44,437 nt of DNA from UBA4719 sp035654835. Lineage in GTDB: Bacteria > Actinomycetota > Actinomycetes > Actinomycetales > Dermatophilaceae. The notes beneath the pieces are model-generated. The model was not told where the DNA came from. It did not search any database and saw nothing but the letters and a program-made list of their open reading frames with translations. This document shows positions 32,556 to 40,752 of this stretch, one piece after another (within the stretch, counting starts at the first letter, position 1; the number at the start of each line of letters is the position of its first letter). The position numbers and the translations under genes were made by a program. The stretch spans positions 1 to 44,437 of the forward strand of contig DASRVZ010000212.1 of NCBI GenBank assembly GCA_035654835.1. Direction: 5' to 3'.

Positions 32556-33260
32556 GTGTTGACCATCGTATTTCCGGCCGCTGTCGCCGGCACAAACTGC
32601 TACGTTCTCGCTCCCGCAACGGGGGAGGAGTGCCTCATCGTCGACCCCGGCGTGGGCGTCACCGCCCAACTGGCAGAGGTCCTGCGCGGGCACAGGCTCA
32701 AGCCTGCGGCCGTGCTTCTCACCCACGGGCACTTCGACCACGTGTACTCCGTCACCCCGGTGTGCGGGTCCGCAGGGGTGGCCGCCTACATCCATGGCGA
32801 GGACCGTTACCGCCTCAAAGACCCCATGTCGGCGGTGGGGCCGGCGCTGATCGCCATGTTTGAACAGCAGTTCGGCCAGAAGGCGACCTGGCAGGAACCA
32901 ACGGATGTGGTCGATCTGGTTCATGGGCAGAGCCTGACGCTCGCCGGGTTCGACATCACAGTCCTGCACGCGCCGGGTCACACCGAGGGATCGGTGATGT
33001 TCGTTCTTCCGAACGTGCCCGAAGGCCTGGACCCGGATGTCGGCGTCAGCTCCTCGGTGCTGACCGGTGACGTTCTGTTCGCCGGCTCGATAGGACGCAC
33101 GGACCTGCCCGGTGGCGATGGTGCTGCGATGAACCGAAGCCTTCGTGACGTCGTCCTGACACTGGCCGACGACGTGCTCGTGCTGCCTGGACACGGCCCG
33201 GGGACCACGATGGAGCGTGAGCGGGCCACCAACCCCTACCTGCAAGGATTGGCGTCATGA
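32556..33260 (+). CDS. metallo-beta-lactamase-fold hydrolase (glyoxalase II-like)
   Basis: A 234-residue enzyme with the metal-binding motif LTHGHFDHVYSV (His57, His59, Asp61, His62), then LHAPGHTEGSVMFVL, a GDVLF metal ligand, and LPGHGPGTTMERE near the end. This layout is typical of hydroxyacylglutathione-hydrolase-like or persulfide-type proteins; in mycobacteria a glyoxalase-II-like gene likewise precedes hisS. The substrate is unknown. Its stop overlaps hisS by four bases. Confidence 0.9.
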   Translation: MLTIVFPAAVAGTNCYVLAPATGEECLIVDPGVGVTAQLAEVLRGHRLKPAAVLLTHGHFDHVYSVTPVCGSAGVAAYIHGEDRYRLKDPMSAVGPALIAMFEQQFGQKATWQEPTDVVDLVHGQSLTLAGFDITVLHAPGHTEGSVMFVLPNVPEGLDPDVGVSSSVLTGDVLFAGSIGRTDLPGGDGAAMNRSLRDVVLTLADDVLVLPGHGPGTTMERERATNPYLQGLAS

Positions 33261-34594
33261 GCAAAGTTCGGCCGATCAGTGGTTTCCCGGAGTGGCTGCC
33301 CAGTGAACGCATCGTCGAACAGCATTTCCTGGACGTGATTCGCGAGACGTTCGAGCTGCACGGCTACGCGTCGATCCGGACCAGGGCCGTGGAACCGATC
33401 GAACGTCTGACCAGCCTGGGCGAGGACACCGATAAGGAGATCTACGCGGTCAGCCGCCTTGCGGGAGGCAGTGAGGGCATTGACGAGAAGTCTCCAAACT
33501 CACGGCTTGGGTTGCACTTCGACCTGACCGTCCCGTTCGCGCGATACGTCCTGGAGAACGCAGGCAAGCTGACGTTCCCCTTCCGCCGCTACCAGATCCA
33601 GCCGGTATGGCGTGGTGAGCGCCCCCAGGAGGGGCGTTTCCGCGAGTTCCTGCAGTGCGACATCGACATCGTCGACGTGGGCGAGCTCGCACCTCACTAC
33701 GAGGCCGAGCTGCCGCTGGTGATCGCCGATGCGTTCAGCAAGCTGCCGATCGGCCCGTTCCGGATCCAGGTCAACAACCGCAAGATCCCCGAGGGGTTCT
33801 ATCTGGGCATCGGCCTCACCGACGTCACGTCGGTGCTGCGGATCGTTGACAAGCTGGACAAGATCGGCCCGGGCAACGTCGCCGAGCTGCTGCAGGCCGC
33901 GGGCGCGACCGCCGAACAGGCCAAGGGGTGCCTGGCCCTCGCCGAGATCAGTGCGCCGGACGAGAGCTTCGTCGAGCGGGTGAACGCACTTGGCGTGGAG
34001 CACCCGACTCTCACCGAAGGCCTAGCTGAGCTGGCTGCGGTCATTCGTGTCGGCGCCGAGGAGGCGCCAGGGCTGATGGTTGCCGACCTGAAGGTCGCCC
34101 GCGGGCTCGACTACTACACCGGCACCGTCTACGAGACCCAGCTCGTCGGGCAGGAGTCCTACGGCTCGATCTGCTCGGGTGGGCGTTATGACGCCCTCGC
34201 CTCGGACGGCCGGAACACCTACCCAGGAGTCGGCATCTCGATCGGGCTGTCGCGACTGCTCGCGAAGATCATGCCGTCCCTGTCGGCCAGTCGGTCAACG
34301 CCCTCGTGCGTCCTGGTCTCACTCGCCGACGACACCGATCGTGCGCAGGGGATGACCGTCGCCGCTGCACTGCGCCGGCGCGGAATCCCGTGTGAGGTCG
34401 CACCGGTGGCCGCAAAGTTCGGCAAGCAGATCAAGTTCGCCGAGCGACGCGGCATACCGTTTGTATGGTTCCCCGCGTCCGGTGACCAGAGCAACGACTC
34501 GGTCAAGGACATTCGCAGCGGTGACCAGACGGTGGCCGATGCCTCCTCGTGGCTGCCTCCGGCGGCTGATCTTTGGCCCCGCGTCGTGGCCTGA
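33257..34594 (+). CDS. hisS: histidyl-tRNA synthetase
   Basis: Charges tRNA-His. The 445-residue class II enzyme has motif 1 around EQHFLDVIRETFELHGY, motif 2 as FRRYQIQPVWRGERPQEGRF, the histidine motifs LDYYTGTVYE and CSGGRYDAL, motif 3 in PGVGISIGLSRLL, and a C-terminal anticodon domain. ATG overlaps the preceding hydrolase stop. Confidence 0.96.
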   Translation: MSKVRPISGFPEWLPSERIVEQHFLDVIRETFELHGYASIRTRAVEPIERLTSLGEDTDKEIYAVSRLAGGSEGIDEKSPNSRLGLHFDLTVPFARYVLENAGKLTFPFRRYQIQPVWRGERPQEGRFREFLQCDIDIVDVGELAPHYEAELPLVIADAFSKLPIGPFRIQVNNRKIPEGFYLGIGLTDVTSVLRIVDKLDKIGPGNVAELLQAAGATAEQAKGCLALAEISAPDESFVERVNALGVEHPTLTEGLAELAAVIRVGAEEAPGLMVADLKVARGLDYYTGTVYETQLVGQESYGSICSGGRYDALASDGRNTYPGVGISIGLSRLLAKIMPSLSASRSTPSCVLVSLADDTDRAQGMTVAAALRRRGIPCEVAPVAAKFGKQIKFAERRGIPFVWFPASGDQSNDSVKDIRSGDQTVADASSWLPPAADLWPRVVA

Positions 34595-34605
34595 ATCGTC
34601 TGGCT

Positions 34606-34611
34606 TAGACT
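34606..34611 (+). promoter_or_regulatory. -10 box upstream of ald
   Basis: TAGACT, identical to the relA and yajC -10 boxes, lies 88 bases before the ald GTG. No -35 of note. Confidence 0.4.
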
Positions 34612-34698
34612 CGCAAACGCACGCCTTCGGGCGGCCGATCGAGGCAACAATGGGGTTGCGCCGACGGCGGCACATCAATAAAAGGACGCTGATATCAG

Positions 34699-35814
34699 GT
34701 GAAGGTCGCAATCCCCCGCGAGGTCAAGAACAACGAGTTTCGCGTTGCCATCACGCCGTCAGGTGTGCACGAGCTGACGCGCAACGGCCACGAGGTCCAC
34801 GTCGAGACCAATGCCGGCCTTGGTTCCTCGATCACCAATGAGGACTACGTCGCGGCAGGGGCAAGGATCCTGGGCACGGCCGAGGACACGTGGGCCGTCG
34901 GTGACCTGATCCTGAAGGTCAAGGAGCCCGTTGCCTCCGAGTACGACATGATGCGTGAGGGGCAGACCCTCTTCACCTACCTTCATATCGCAGCCGACCG
35001 GCTGCTCACCGATGAGCTGGTCAAGCGCAAGGTGACCGGAATCGCTTACGAGACGGTCGAGCTGCCTGACCGTTCGCTGCCGTTGCTGGCTCCGATGAGC
35101 GAGGTGGCCGGCCGGTTGGCGCCGCAGGTGGGTGCCCAGACGTTGATGGCAGCACAGGGCGGTCGCGGTGTGCTCATGGGCGGCGTGTCGGGCGTCTATG
35201 CCGCCAAGGTCGTCGTCATCGGCGCAGGTGTCTCCGGCATGAACGCCGCCGCCATCGCGTTGGGGATGCAGGCCGAGGTCCTCCTGCTGGACCGCAACGT
35301 GGCCAAGCTGCGGGTCGCCGATGCGATCTACCAGGGCCACTGCCAGACAATCACCTCCAACGCCTACGAGATCGAGCGCGCCATCGCCGACGCGGACATG
35401 GTCATCGGAGCGGTTCTGGTCCCCGGTGCCAAGGCTCCGACCCTGATCACCAACGAGCAGGTGTCGCGGATGAAGCCGGGCTCGGTGCTCGTGGACATCT
35501 CCATCGACCAGGGCGGCTGCTTCGAGGACTCCCACGCGACGACGCACGCTGACCCGACCTACAAGGTCCACAACTCGGTGTTCTACTGCGTCGCGAACAT
35601 GCCGGGCGCGGTGCCGCACACCTCGACCTACGCGCTGACCAACGTGACCCTGCCGTATGCCGTGGAGCTGGCCAACCGCGGATGGCGCGACGCCATGAGG
35701 GCCGATCCCGCGCTGGCGCTCGGTCTGAACACCTACGACGGTGCCGTGACCTACGGACCGGTCGCCGAGGCACATGGCATGTCCTGGCTCACCCTCGACG
35801 AGGTGCTGCGCTGA
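34699..35814 (+). CDS. ald: alanine dehydrogenase
   Basis: NAD-dependent interconversion of L-alanine and pyruvate plus ammonia. The 371-residue product has the N-terminal VAIPREVKNNEFRVA, KVKEPVASEY with the pyruvate-binding lysine, TYLHIAAD with the catalytic histidine, the Rossmann motif VVIGAGVSGMNAA, and SIDQGGCFEDSHATTH near the active site. An AAAGGA site lies slightly further upstream than usual. The TGA stop overlaps the proposed start of xerD. Confidence 0.95.
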   Translation: MKVAIPREVKNNEFRVAITPSGVHELTRNGHEVHVETNAGLGSSITNEDYVAAGARILGTAEDTWAVGDLILKVKEPVASEYDMMREGQTLFTYLHIAADRLLTDELVKRKVTGIAYETVELPDRSLPLLAPMSEVAGRLAPQVGAQTLMAAQGGRGVLMGGVSGVYAAKVVVIGAGVSGMNAAAIALGMQAEVLLLDRNVAKLRVADAIYQGHCQTITSNAYEIERAIADADMVIGAVLVPGAKAPTLITNEQVSRMKPGSVLVDISIDQGGCFEDSHATTHADPTYKVHNSVFYCVANMPGAVPHTSTYALTNVTLPYAVELANRGWRDAMRADPALALGLNTYDGAVTYGPVAEAHGMSWLTLDEVLR

Positions 35815-36740
35815 CCCAAGGCTCGCTTATCGAGCGTTCGACCCGTGGATGGCTGGACCATCTGCGGGTCGAACGTGGAGCAGCCGGCAACACACTCAGC
35901 TCCTATCGCCGCGACCTTGAGCGCTATCGGCAGTTCCTCGACGAACGGGGGATCAACGATCCGGCCGCGGTGGGGGAGTCCGACGTCATGGACTTTCTTG
36001 CCGAGCTGCGGGATGGAGCGCACGAACGGCCGGCGCTGTCAGCGTCATCGGCAGCCCGCACCATCGTCGCGGTGCGCGGGTTCCACAAGTTCCTGGCGCT
36101 CGAGGGTGAGACGCTCACCGATCCGGCTGGAGCGGTGGCACCGCCCAAGGCTCCCAAACGACTTCCCAAAGCAATCTCGCTCGACGACGTCGAGCGTCTG
36201 CTGTCAGCGGCGAGCGTGGGGGACACCCCTTCTGCGTTGCGCGATCGCGCAATCGTTGAGGTCCTCTACGGTTCAGGCGCGCGGATCAGCGAGGCCGTTG
36301 GTCTTGACGTCGACGACATCGACCTCGAGCAGGGCTCCGTGAGGCTCATGGGCAAGGGGAGCAAAGAGCGCATCGTGCCCCTCGGCAGCTATGCGAGGCA
36401 GGCCGTCACGGCATACACGGTCCGTGCTCGTCCGTCCATGGCGATCAAGGGCAAGGGGACACCGGCCCTGTTTCTGAACAAGCGCGGCGGGCGGCTCTCC
36501 CGGCAGAGTGCATGGACGGCGATCCATGCGGCTGCCGAACGCGCGGGGCTTGGCGCCACGGTCAGCCCGCACACGCTCAGGCACTCCTTCGCCACACACC
36601 TTCTCGATGGCGGGGCCGACGTCCGCGTCGTGCAGGAGCTCCTCGGACACGCCTCTGTGACCACGACGCAGATCTACACGATGGTCACGATCCAGCGCCT
36701 GCGCGAGGTCTATGCGGAGGCACATCCGCGTGCTCGCTGA
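35811..36740 (+). CDS. xerD: tyrosine recombinase XerD, probable CTG start
   Basis: Resolves chromosome dimers at dif with XerC. From CTG 35811 the product is 309 residues: a SAM-like N-terminal domain (LIERSTRGWLDHLRVERGA) and a catalytic domain with Arg in GSGARISEAVG, Lys in GKGSKERIVPL, HTLRHSFATHLL, LLGHASVTTTQIY with the nucleophile tyrosine. No ATG, GTG or TTG occurs in frame between an ATG at 35682, deep inside ald, and the conserved region. CTG 35811 has GAGGTG eight bases upstream and makes a CTGA overlap with ald, so it is the most economical start. Confidence 0.92.
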   Translation: MTQGSLIERSTRGWLDHLRVERGAAGNTLSSYRRDLERYRQFLDERGINDPAAVGESDVMDFLAELRDGAHERPALSASSAARTIVAVRGFHKFLALEGETLTDPAGAVAPPKAPKRLPKAISLDDVERLLSAASVGDTPSALRDRAIVEVLYGSGARISEAVGLDVDDIDLEQGSVRLMGKGSKERIVPLGSYARQAVTAYTVRARPSMAIKGKGTPALFLNKRGGRLSRQSAWTAIHAAAERAGLGATVSPHTLRHSFATHLLDGGADVRVVQELLGHASVTTTQIYTMVTIQRLREVYAEAHPRAR

Positions 36741-36862
36741 ATAATTGCCCGCCGACAGGCCGACACCCTGCCTTGAAGAGGGACCGCTCGCGCGACTACT
36801 GTCAACGCGATCAGCGAGAGGCTGACCGATGGACGATCGATTGCGCTGGGAGTGAAGCACCT

Positions 36863-37828
36863 GTGCCCTACAAGGTGACCACAGCCACCGTTGACCCAAC
36901 GGGTGCCGGCACGGTGATCGTTGCCGTGGCCGAGTTGCCGTTGCGGACTCCGGCCCAACTACCCGGCACCCAGGGCGCCGGAGTCGGACAGCTCGGGCCC
37001 ACGGGCCGGATCATGCCCGAGTTCCCCGAGCCCGCCGTGCTGCACAGCCATGGTCCGGCGCGCATCATCGCGCTGTGCAACCAGAAGGGTGGCGTGGGCA
37101 AGACGACGTCCACCATCAACCTCGGCGCTGCCCTCGCCGAGTGCGGACGCAAGGTGCTTCTCGTCGACTTCGACCCGCAAGGCGCCCTGTCGGTCGGCCT
37201 GGGCGTCCCGATCCAGGAGCTCGACGTCACGATCTACAACCTCCTGGTTGAGCGGGGGCACAACGTCCACGACGTGATCCAGCACACCGCCACAGAGAAT
37301 CTCGACATCCTCCCGGCCAACATCGACCTCTCGGCGGCTGAGGTGCAGCTGGTCGGCGAAGTGGCGCGCGAGATGGTGCTGTCCCGCGTCCTTCGTCCGC
37401 TCGTGGACGACTACGACGTGATCCTGATCGACTGTCAGCCCTCGCTGGGTCTGCTCACTGTCAACGCCCTGACCGCAGCCCACGGCGTGATCATCCCGCT
37501 CGAGTGTGAGTTCTTCGCGATGCGCGGCGTCGCGCTGCTGGTGGAGACCATCGACAAGATCTGTGATCGCCTTAACCCTCGACTACAGGTCGATGGCATT
37601 CTGGCGACGATGTACGACAGCAGGACCCTGCACAGCAAAGAGGTCGTGCGCAGCGTTGTCGACCACTTCGGTGACCAGGTCTTCCATACCGTCATCAGCC
37701 GCACCGTGAAGTTCCCGGACTCGTCACTGGCAGCTGAGCCCATCACGACCTACGCCTCGACCCACGCGGCCGCCGAGTCCTACCGGCAGCTGGCCCGCGA
37801 GCTGATAGCGCGGGGTGGGTCGGCCTGA
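36863..37828 (+). CDS. ParA/Soj-family ATPase
   Basis: A 321-residue ATPase with the deviant Walker A NQKGGVGKTTSTINLG near residue 73-88, LLVDFDPQGALSVGLG, and IDCQPSLGLLTVNAL. It is not the oriC-linked ParA; this position, between xerD and scpA, is that of the mycobacterial Rv1708-type protein. About 70 residues precede the Walker A, longer than in minimal ParA, and look disordered at the end. GTG 36863 has GGGAG nine or so bases upstream. There is no ParB here; action with ScpAB is inferred only from adjacency. Confidence 0.85.
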   Translation: MPYKVTTATVDPTGAGTVIVAVAELPLRTPAQLPGTQGAGVGQLGPTGRIMPEFPEPAVLHSHGPARIIALCNQKGGVGKTTSTINLGAALAECGRKVLLVDFDPQGALSVGLGVPIQELDVTIYNLLVERGHNVHDVIQHTATENLDILPANIDLSAAEVQLVGEVAREMVLSRVLRPLVDDYDVILIDCQPSLGLLTVNALTAAHGVIIPLECEFFAMRGVALLVETIDKICDRLNPRLQVDGILATMYDSRTLHSKEVVRSVVDHFGDQVFHTVISRTVKFPDSSLAAEPITTYASTHAAAESYRQLARELIARGGSA

Positions 37829-37833
37829 CCACC

Positions 37834-38718
37834 ATGAGCTCGGTCATGGCGCACGGTTCGGCCATGACTCCCGGCGGCGTGCTGCGCAGGACTGGCAGCC
37901 GACCGTTCGAGGTGCACCTCGATGTCTTCCAGGGCCCGTTCGAGCTGTTGCTCGGCCTGATCTCCAAGCACAAGCTGGACATCACCGAGATCGCGCTGGC
38001 CCACGTGACCGACGAGTTCATGGCCCATATCAGGGCGCATCAGGCGTCTGACACGGAGTGGGACCTGAGCCAGGCCTCCGAGTTCCTGCTGGTGGCGGCA
38101 ACACTGCTGGATCTCAAGTCGGCTCGTCTGTTGCCGCAGCTGGGCCCGGAGGATGAGGAGGACCTGGCACTGATCGAGGCGCGGGACCTGCTCTTCGCCC
38201 GGCTCCTGCAGTACCGAGCGTTCAAGGATGTGGCCACCGCCTTCGCTGAACGCATGGCAACGGCAGGCCGTATGACGGCCCGCCAGGCAGGTCTGGAGCC
38301 ACAGTTCGCCGCGCTGCTGCCCGAGCTGATCATGGGCATCACACCCGAACAGCTGGCCATGATCGCCGCCCGCGCGATGACGCCGAAGGTGGCGCCGACC
38401 ATCGGCCTGGAGCACCTGCACGCGCCCACGGTCAGCGTTCGCGAGCAGGCGGGCCTGATCGTGGCGCGGCTGCGTCAGCTGAGGACATGTTCCTTCCGTT
38501 CTCTGGTCGCCGATGCCGACAGCACCCTCGTGATCGTCGCGCGCTTCCTGGCCCTGCTCGAGCTCTTCCGTGAGTCAGCTATCGCCTTTGACCAGGCTGA
38601 GGCTCTCGGTGCGCTGACGGTGCGATGGACCGGGCAGGATGAGGGCGAGATCGGCGTCAGTGACGAGTTCGATGAAGAAGACGTGAGCGAAGAAGAGACG
38701 GTGGACCCAGTTGACTGA
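37834..38718 (+). CDS. scpA: segregation and condensation protein A (kleisin)
   Basis: Bridges the SMC dimer and ScpB. The 294-residue product has the N-terminal EVHLDVFQGPFELLLGLI that binds the SMC neck, ASEFLLVAATLLDLKSARLL, and a C-terminal winged helix (ESAIAFDQAEALGALTVRW). The last 25 residues are strongly acidic. Starts six bases after the ParA-like gene and overlaps scpB by eight. Confidence 0.94.
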   Translation: MSSVMAHGSAMTPGGVLRRTGSRPFEVHLDVFQGPFELLLGLISKHKLDITEIALAHVTDEFMAHIRAHQASDTEWDLSQASEFLLVAATLLDLKSARLLPQLGPEDEEDLALIEARDLLFARLLQYRAFKDVATAFAERMATAGRMTARQAGLEPQFAALLPELIMGITPEQLAMIAARAMTPKVAPTIGLEHLHAPTVSVREQAGLIVARLRQLRTCSFRSLVADADSTLVIVARFLALLELFRESAIAFDQAEALGALTVRWTGQDEGEIGVSDEFDEEDVSEEETVDPVD

Positions 38719-39394
38719 CATGCCGATCGAGCTCCCAGACGAGGCAGAGGCGGTGGAGGCTGAGCTGGACGAGGTCGCGGACGAGCAGGTCGCCTTCGAC
38801 ATCAACGACTTCCCCGGTGGGGCGCGCGGTGCTATCGAGGCTGTGCTGATGGTTATCGACGAGCCGGTCACCGAGACGGCGATGGCCTCCGCACTGGAGC
38901 TGCCGATCGAGGATGTGGCTGGTCACCTGCACGCCCTCGCCGCCGACTACGACTCGAGCAATCGCGGGTTCACCATCAGGGAGATAGCCGGCGGATGGCG
39001 GATCTACAGCCGCCCGGAGTACGCCCCTGTTGTCGCGAAGTTCCTTCTGGACGGTCAACAGGCGAGGCTCACCCAGGCTGCGCTGGAGACGCTGGCAGTC
39101 GTCGCCTATCGACAACCGATCTCCCGGGGGCGGGTGGGCGCTGTTCGTGGAGTGAACGTCGACGGTGTTTTCCGGACCCTGCTCACCCGCGGCCTGATCG
39201 AGGCTCGCTCCCTTCCTGGCAACGATGTGGCGGCCGAAGGCGAAAATGGTGCGACCCTTTACGGAACGACGTCGTATTTCCTCCAACGACTTGGCCTCAG
39301 GTCCCTCAATGATCTGCCCGCCCTCGCCCCCTACCTACCCGAGGTTGATGTGCTCGACGAACTAGCGGCCTTCCAAAGAGATGGCCGGGCATGA
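38711..39394 (+). CDS. scpB: segregation and condensation protein B
   Basis: Forms the SMC–ScpAB condensin. The 227-residue product has an acidic leader, then two winged-helix domains with GAIEAVLMVIDEPVTETA, GWRIYSRPEYAP, and TQAALETLAVVAYRQPISR. TTG 38711 is used because GGTGGA lies six bases before it; the ATG nine bases downstream is the alternative. The stop overlaps rluB's ATG. Confidence 0.94.
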   Translation: MTDMPIELPDEAEAVEAELDEVADEQVAFDINDFPGGARGAIEAVLMVIDEPVTETAMASALELPIEDVAGHLHALAADYDSSNRGFTIREIAGGWRIYSRPEYAPVVAKFLLDGQQARLTQAALETLAVVAYRQPISRGRVGAVRGVNVDGVFRTLLTRGLIEARSLPGNDVAAEGENGATLYGTTSYFLQRLGLRSLNDLPALAPYLPEVDVLDELAAFQRDGRA

Positions 39395-40323
39395 GTGAGC
39401 GCAAGCAATCTCGTGGCGATGCCCCTGCGCCGCGCAGACGCACGACTGGCGCCCCGCGAACGGGGGCCCCGCGCTCTGGTGCCCCTCAGCGGGGCAACGC
39501 GCCTCAGCGGGGCAGCAGTGGCACGACCAAACCAAGCCAACCCACCCGACTTCCCCCACAGCGGGAGAGACCGACGGTGGCGGTTGATGTCCATGACCCC
39601 GATGGTGTGCGCCTGCAGAAGCTCTTGGCAGCGGCCGGCGTGGGAAGCCGGCGGACCTGCGAGAACCTCATCACGTCCGGACGGGTCGAGGTCGACGGTC
39701 ACCTCGTCACTGAGCTGGGGGTACGGATCAACCCCGACACGGCGACGGTCCACGTCGACGGCTCCAGGGTCCAGCTCGACGAGTCACGGGTCTACCTGGC
39801 TTTCAACAAGCCCCTGGGTGTCGTCTCGACCATGAGTGACGATCTCGGCCGCCCCTGCGTCGGTGACTTCGTCAGCAACCGCAAGGAACGCCTCTTCCAC
39901 GTCGGGCGTCTGGACGTCGACACCGAGGGCCTGCTGCTGCTGACCAACGACGGCGACCTCGCCCACCGGCTCCAGCACCCGTCATTCGGCGTCCTGAAGA
40001 CCTATCTGGCGCAGATCCCGGGACCGGTCCCGCGTGATCTGGGCAAGCTGCTTCGTGCTGGCATCGAGCTCGAGGACGGGCCCGTCAAGGTGGATTCGTT
40101 CAAGCTCGTGGACTCGGCGCCGGGCAAGGCTCTGGTCGAGATCCAGTTGCACGAAGGCCGCAAGCACGTCGTTCGGCGGATGCTCGATTCGGTGGGCCAC
40201 CCCGTGATCACGTTGGTGCGCACTGATGTCGGTCCGATCAAGCTGGGCGACCTGCGATCGGGCCGGATGCGAGCGCTCAACCGGCCCGAGATCGGCCAGC
40301 TCTACTCAGCTGCTGGACTCTGA
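39391..40323 (+). CDS. rluB: 23S/16S rRNA pseudouridine synthase (RluB/RsuA family)
   Basis: Isomerises uridine to pseudouridine in rRNA. The 310-residue product has a basic, repetitive leader of about 65 residues (GAPRTGAPRSGAPQRGNAPQ), an S4 RNA-binding domain (RLQKLLAAAGVGSRRTCENL), and the catalytic GRLDVDTEGLLLLTNDGDL with Asp174. The KPLGVVSTMSD loop is typical of RsuA-type enzymes. Confidence 0.93.
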   Translation: MSERKQSRGDAPAPRRRTTGAPRTGAPRSGAPQRGNAPQRGSSGTTKPSQPTRLPPQRERPTVAVDVHDPDGVRLQKLLAAAGVGSRRTCENLITSGRVEVDGHLVTELGVRINPDTATVHVDGSRVQLDESRVYLAFNKPLGVVSTMSDDLGRPCVGDFVSNRKERLFHVGRLDVDTEGLLLLTNDGDLAHRLQHPSFGVLKTYLAQIPGPVPRDLGKLLRAGIELEDGPVKVDSFKLVDSAPGKALVEIQLHEGRKHVVRRMLDSVGHPVITLVRTDVGPIKLGDLRSGRMRALNRPEIGQLYSAAGL

Positions 40324-40346
40324 TAGCGGGCGCCTGCCTCGGTCGC

Positions 40347-40359
40347 TACCGTTGCGGAC
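40347..40359 (+). promoter_or_regulatory. -10 box of a leaderless aroH–tyrA mRNA
   Basis: TACCGT at 40347-40352, seven bases, then GTG at 40360. Confidence 0.4.
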
Positions 40360-40752
40360 GTGAGTGACACGCGTATGCCGGTGCCGGTGAGTAGTGTTCG
40401 CGCCATCAGGGGCGCCATCCAGCTTGATATCGACGAGCGGGAGCACGTGCTGTCCTCCACACGCGAGCTCGTCTCGTCGATTCTCGAGGCGAACGCACTG
40501 ACGAGGGACGACGTCATCTCGATCCTGTTCACAGCCACCCCTGACGTGCACAGTGAGTTCCCCGCCGTGGCGGCGCGTGAGCTGGGGCTCGGGGATGTCC
40601 CCTTGATGTGCACGCAGGAGCTCGACATTGCCGGGGCGATGCCCCTGGTGATTCGGTTGATGGCGCTCGTGAACACGACGCTGTCCCGTGACCAGATCAC
40701 TCACGTCTACCTTCGCGGTGCCGTCGCGCTGCGGCGGGACCTCGCACAATGA
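40360..40752 (+). CDS. aroH: chorismate mutase, AroH type
   Basis: Converts chorismate to prephenate. The 130-residue product is the trimeric AroH fold of Bacillus type: VRAIRGAIQLDIDE, DVISILFTATPDVHSEFPA, MCTQELDIAGAMP and VYLRGAVALRRDL. The AroQ helical type has none of these motifs. Its stop overlaps tyrA by four bases, so prephenate is made next to the enzyme that uses it. Confidence 0.93.
   Translation: MSDTRMPVPVSSVRAIRGAIQLDIDEREHVLSSTRELVSSILEANALTRDDVISILFTATPDVHSEFPAVAARELGLGDVPLMCTQELDIAGAMPLVIRLMALVNTTLSRDQITHVYLRGAVALRRDLAQ

Noticed and set aside
34759..35775. 338-codon minus-strand open frame opposite ald
   Set aside because: Same antisense composition; ald is complete on the plus strand.
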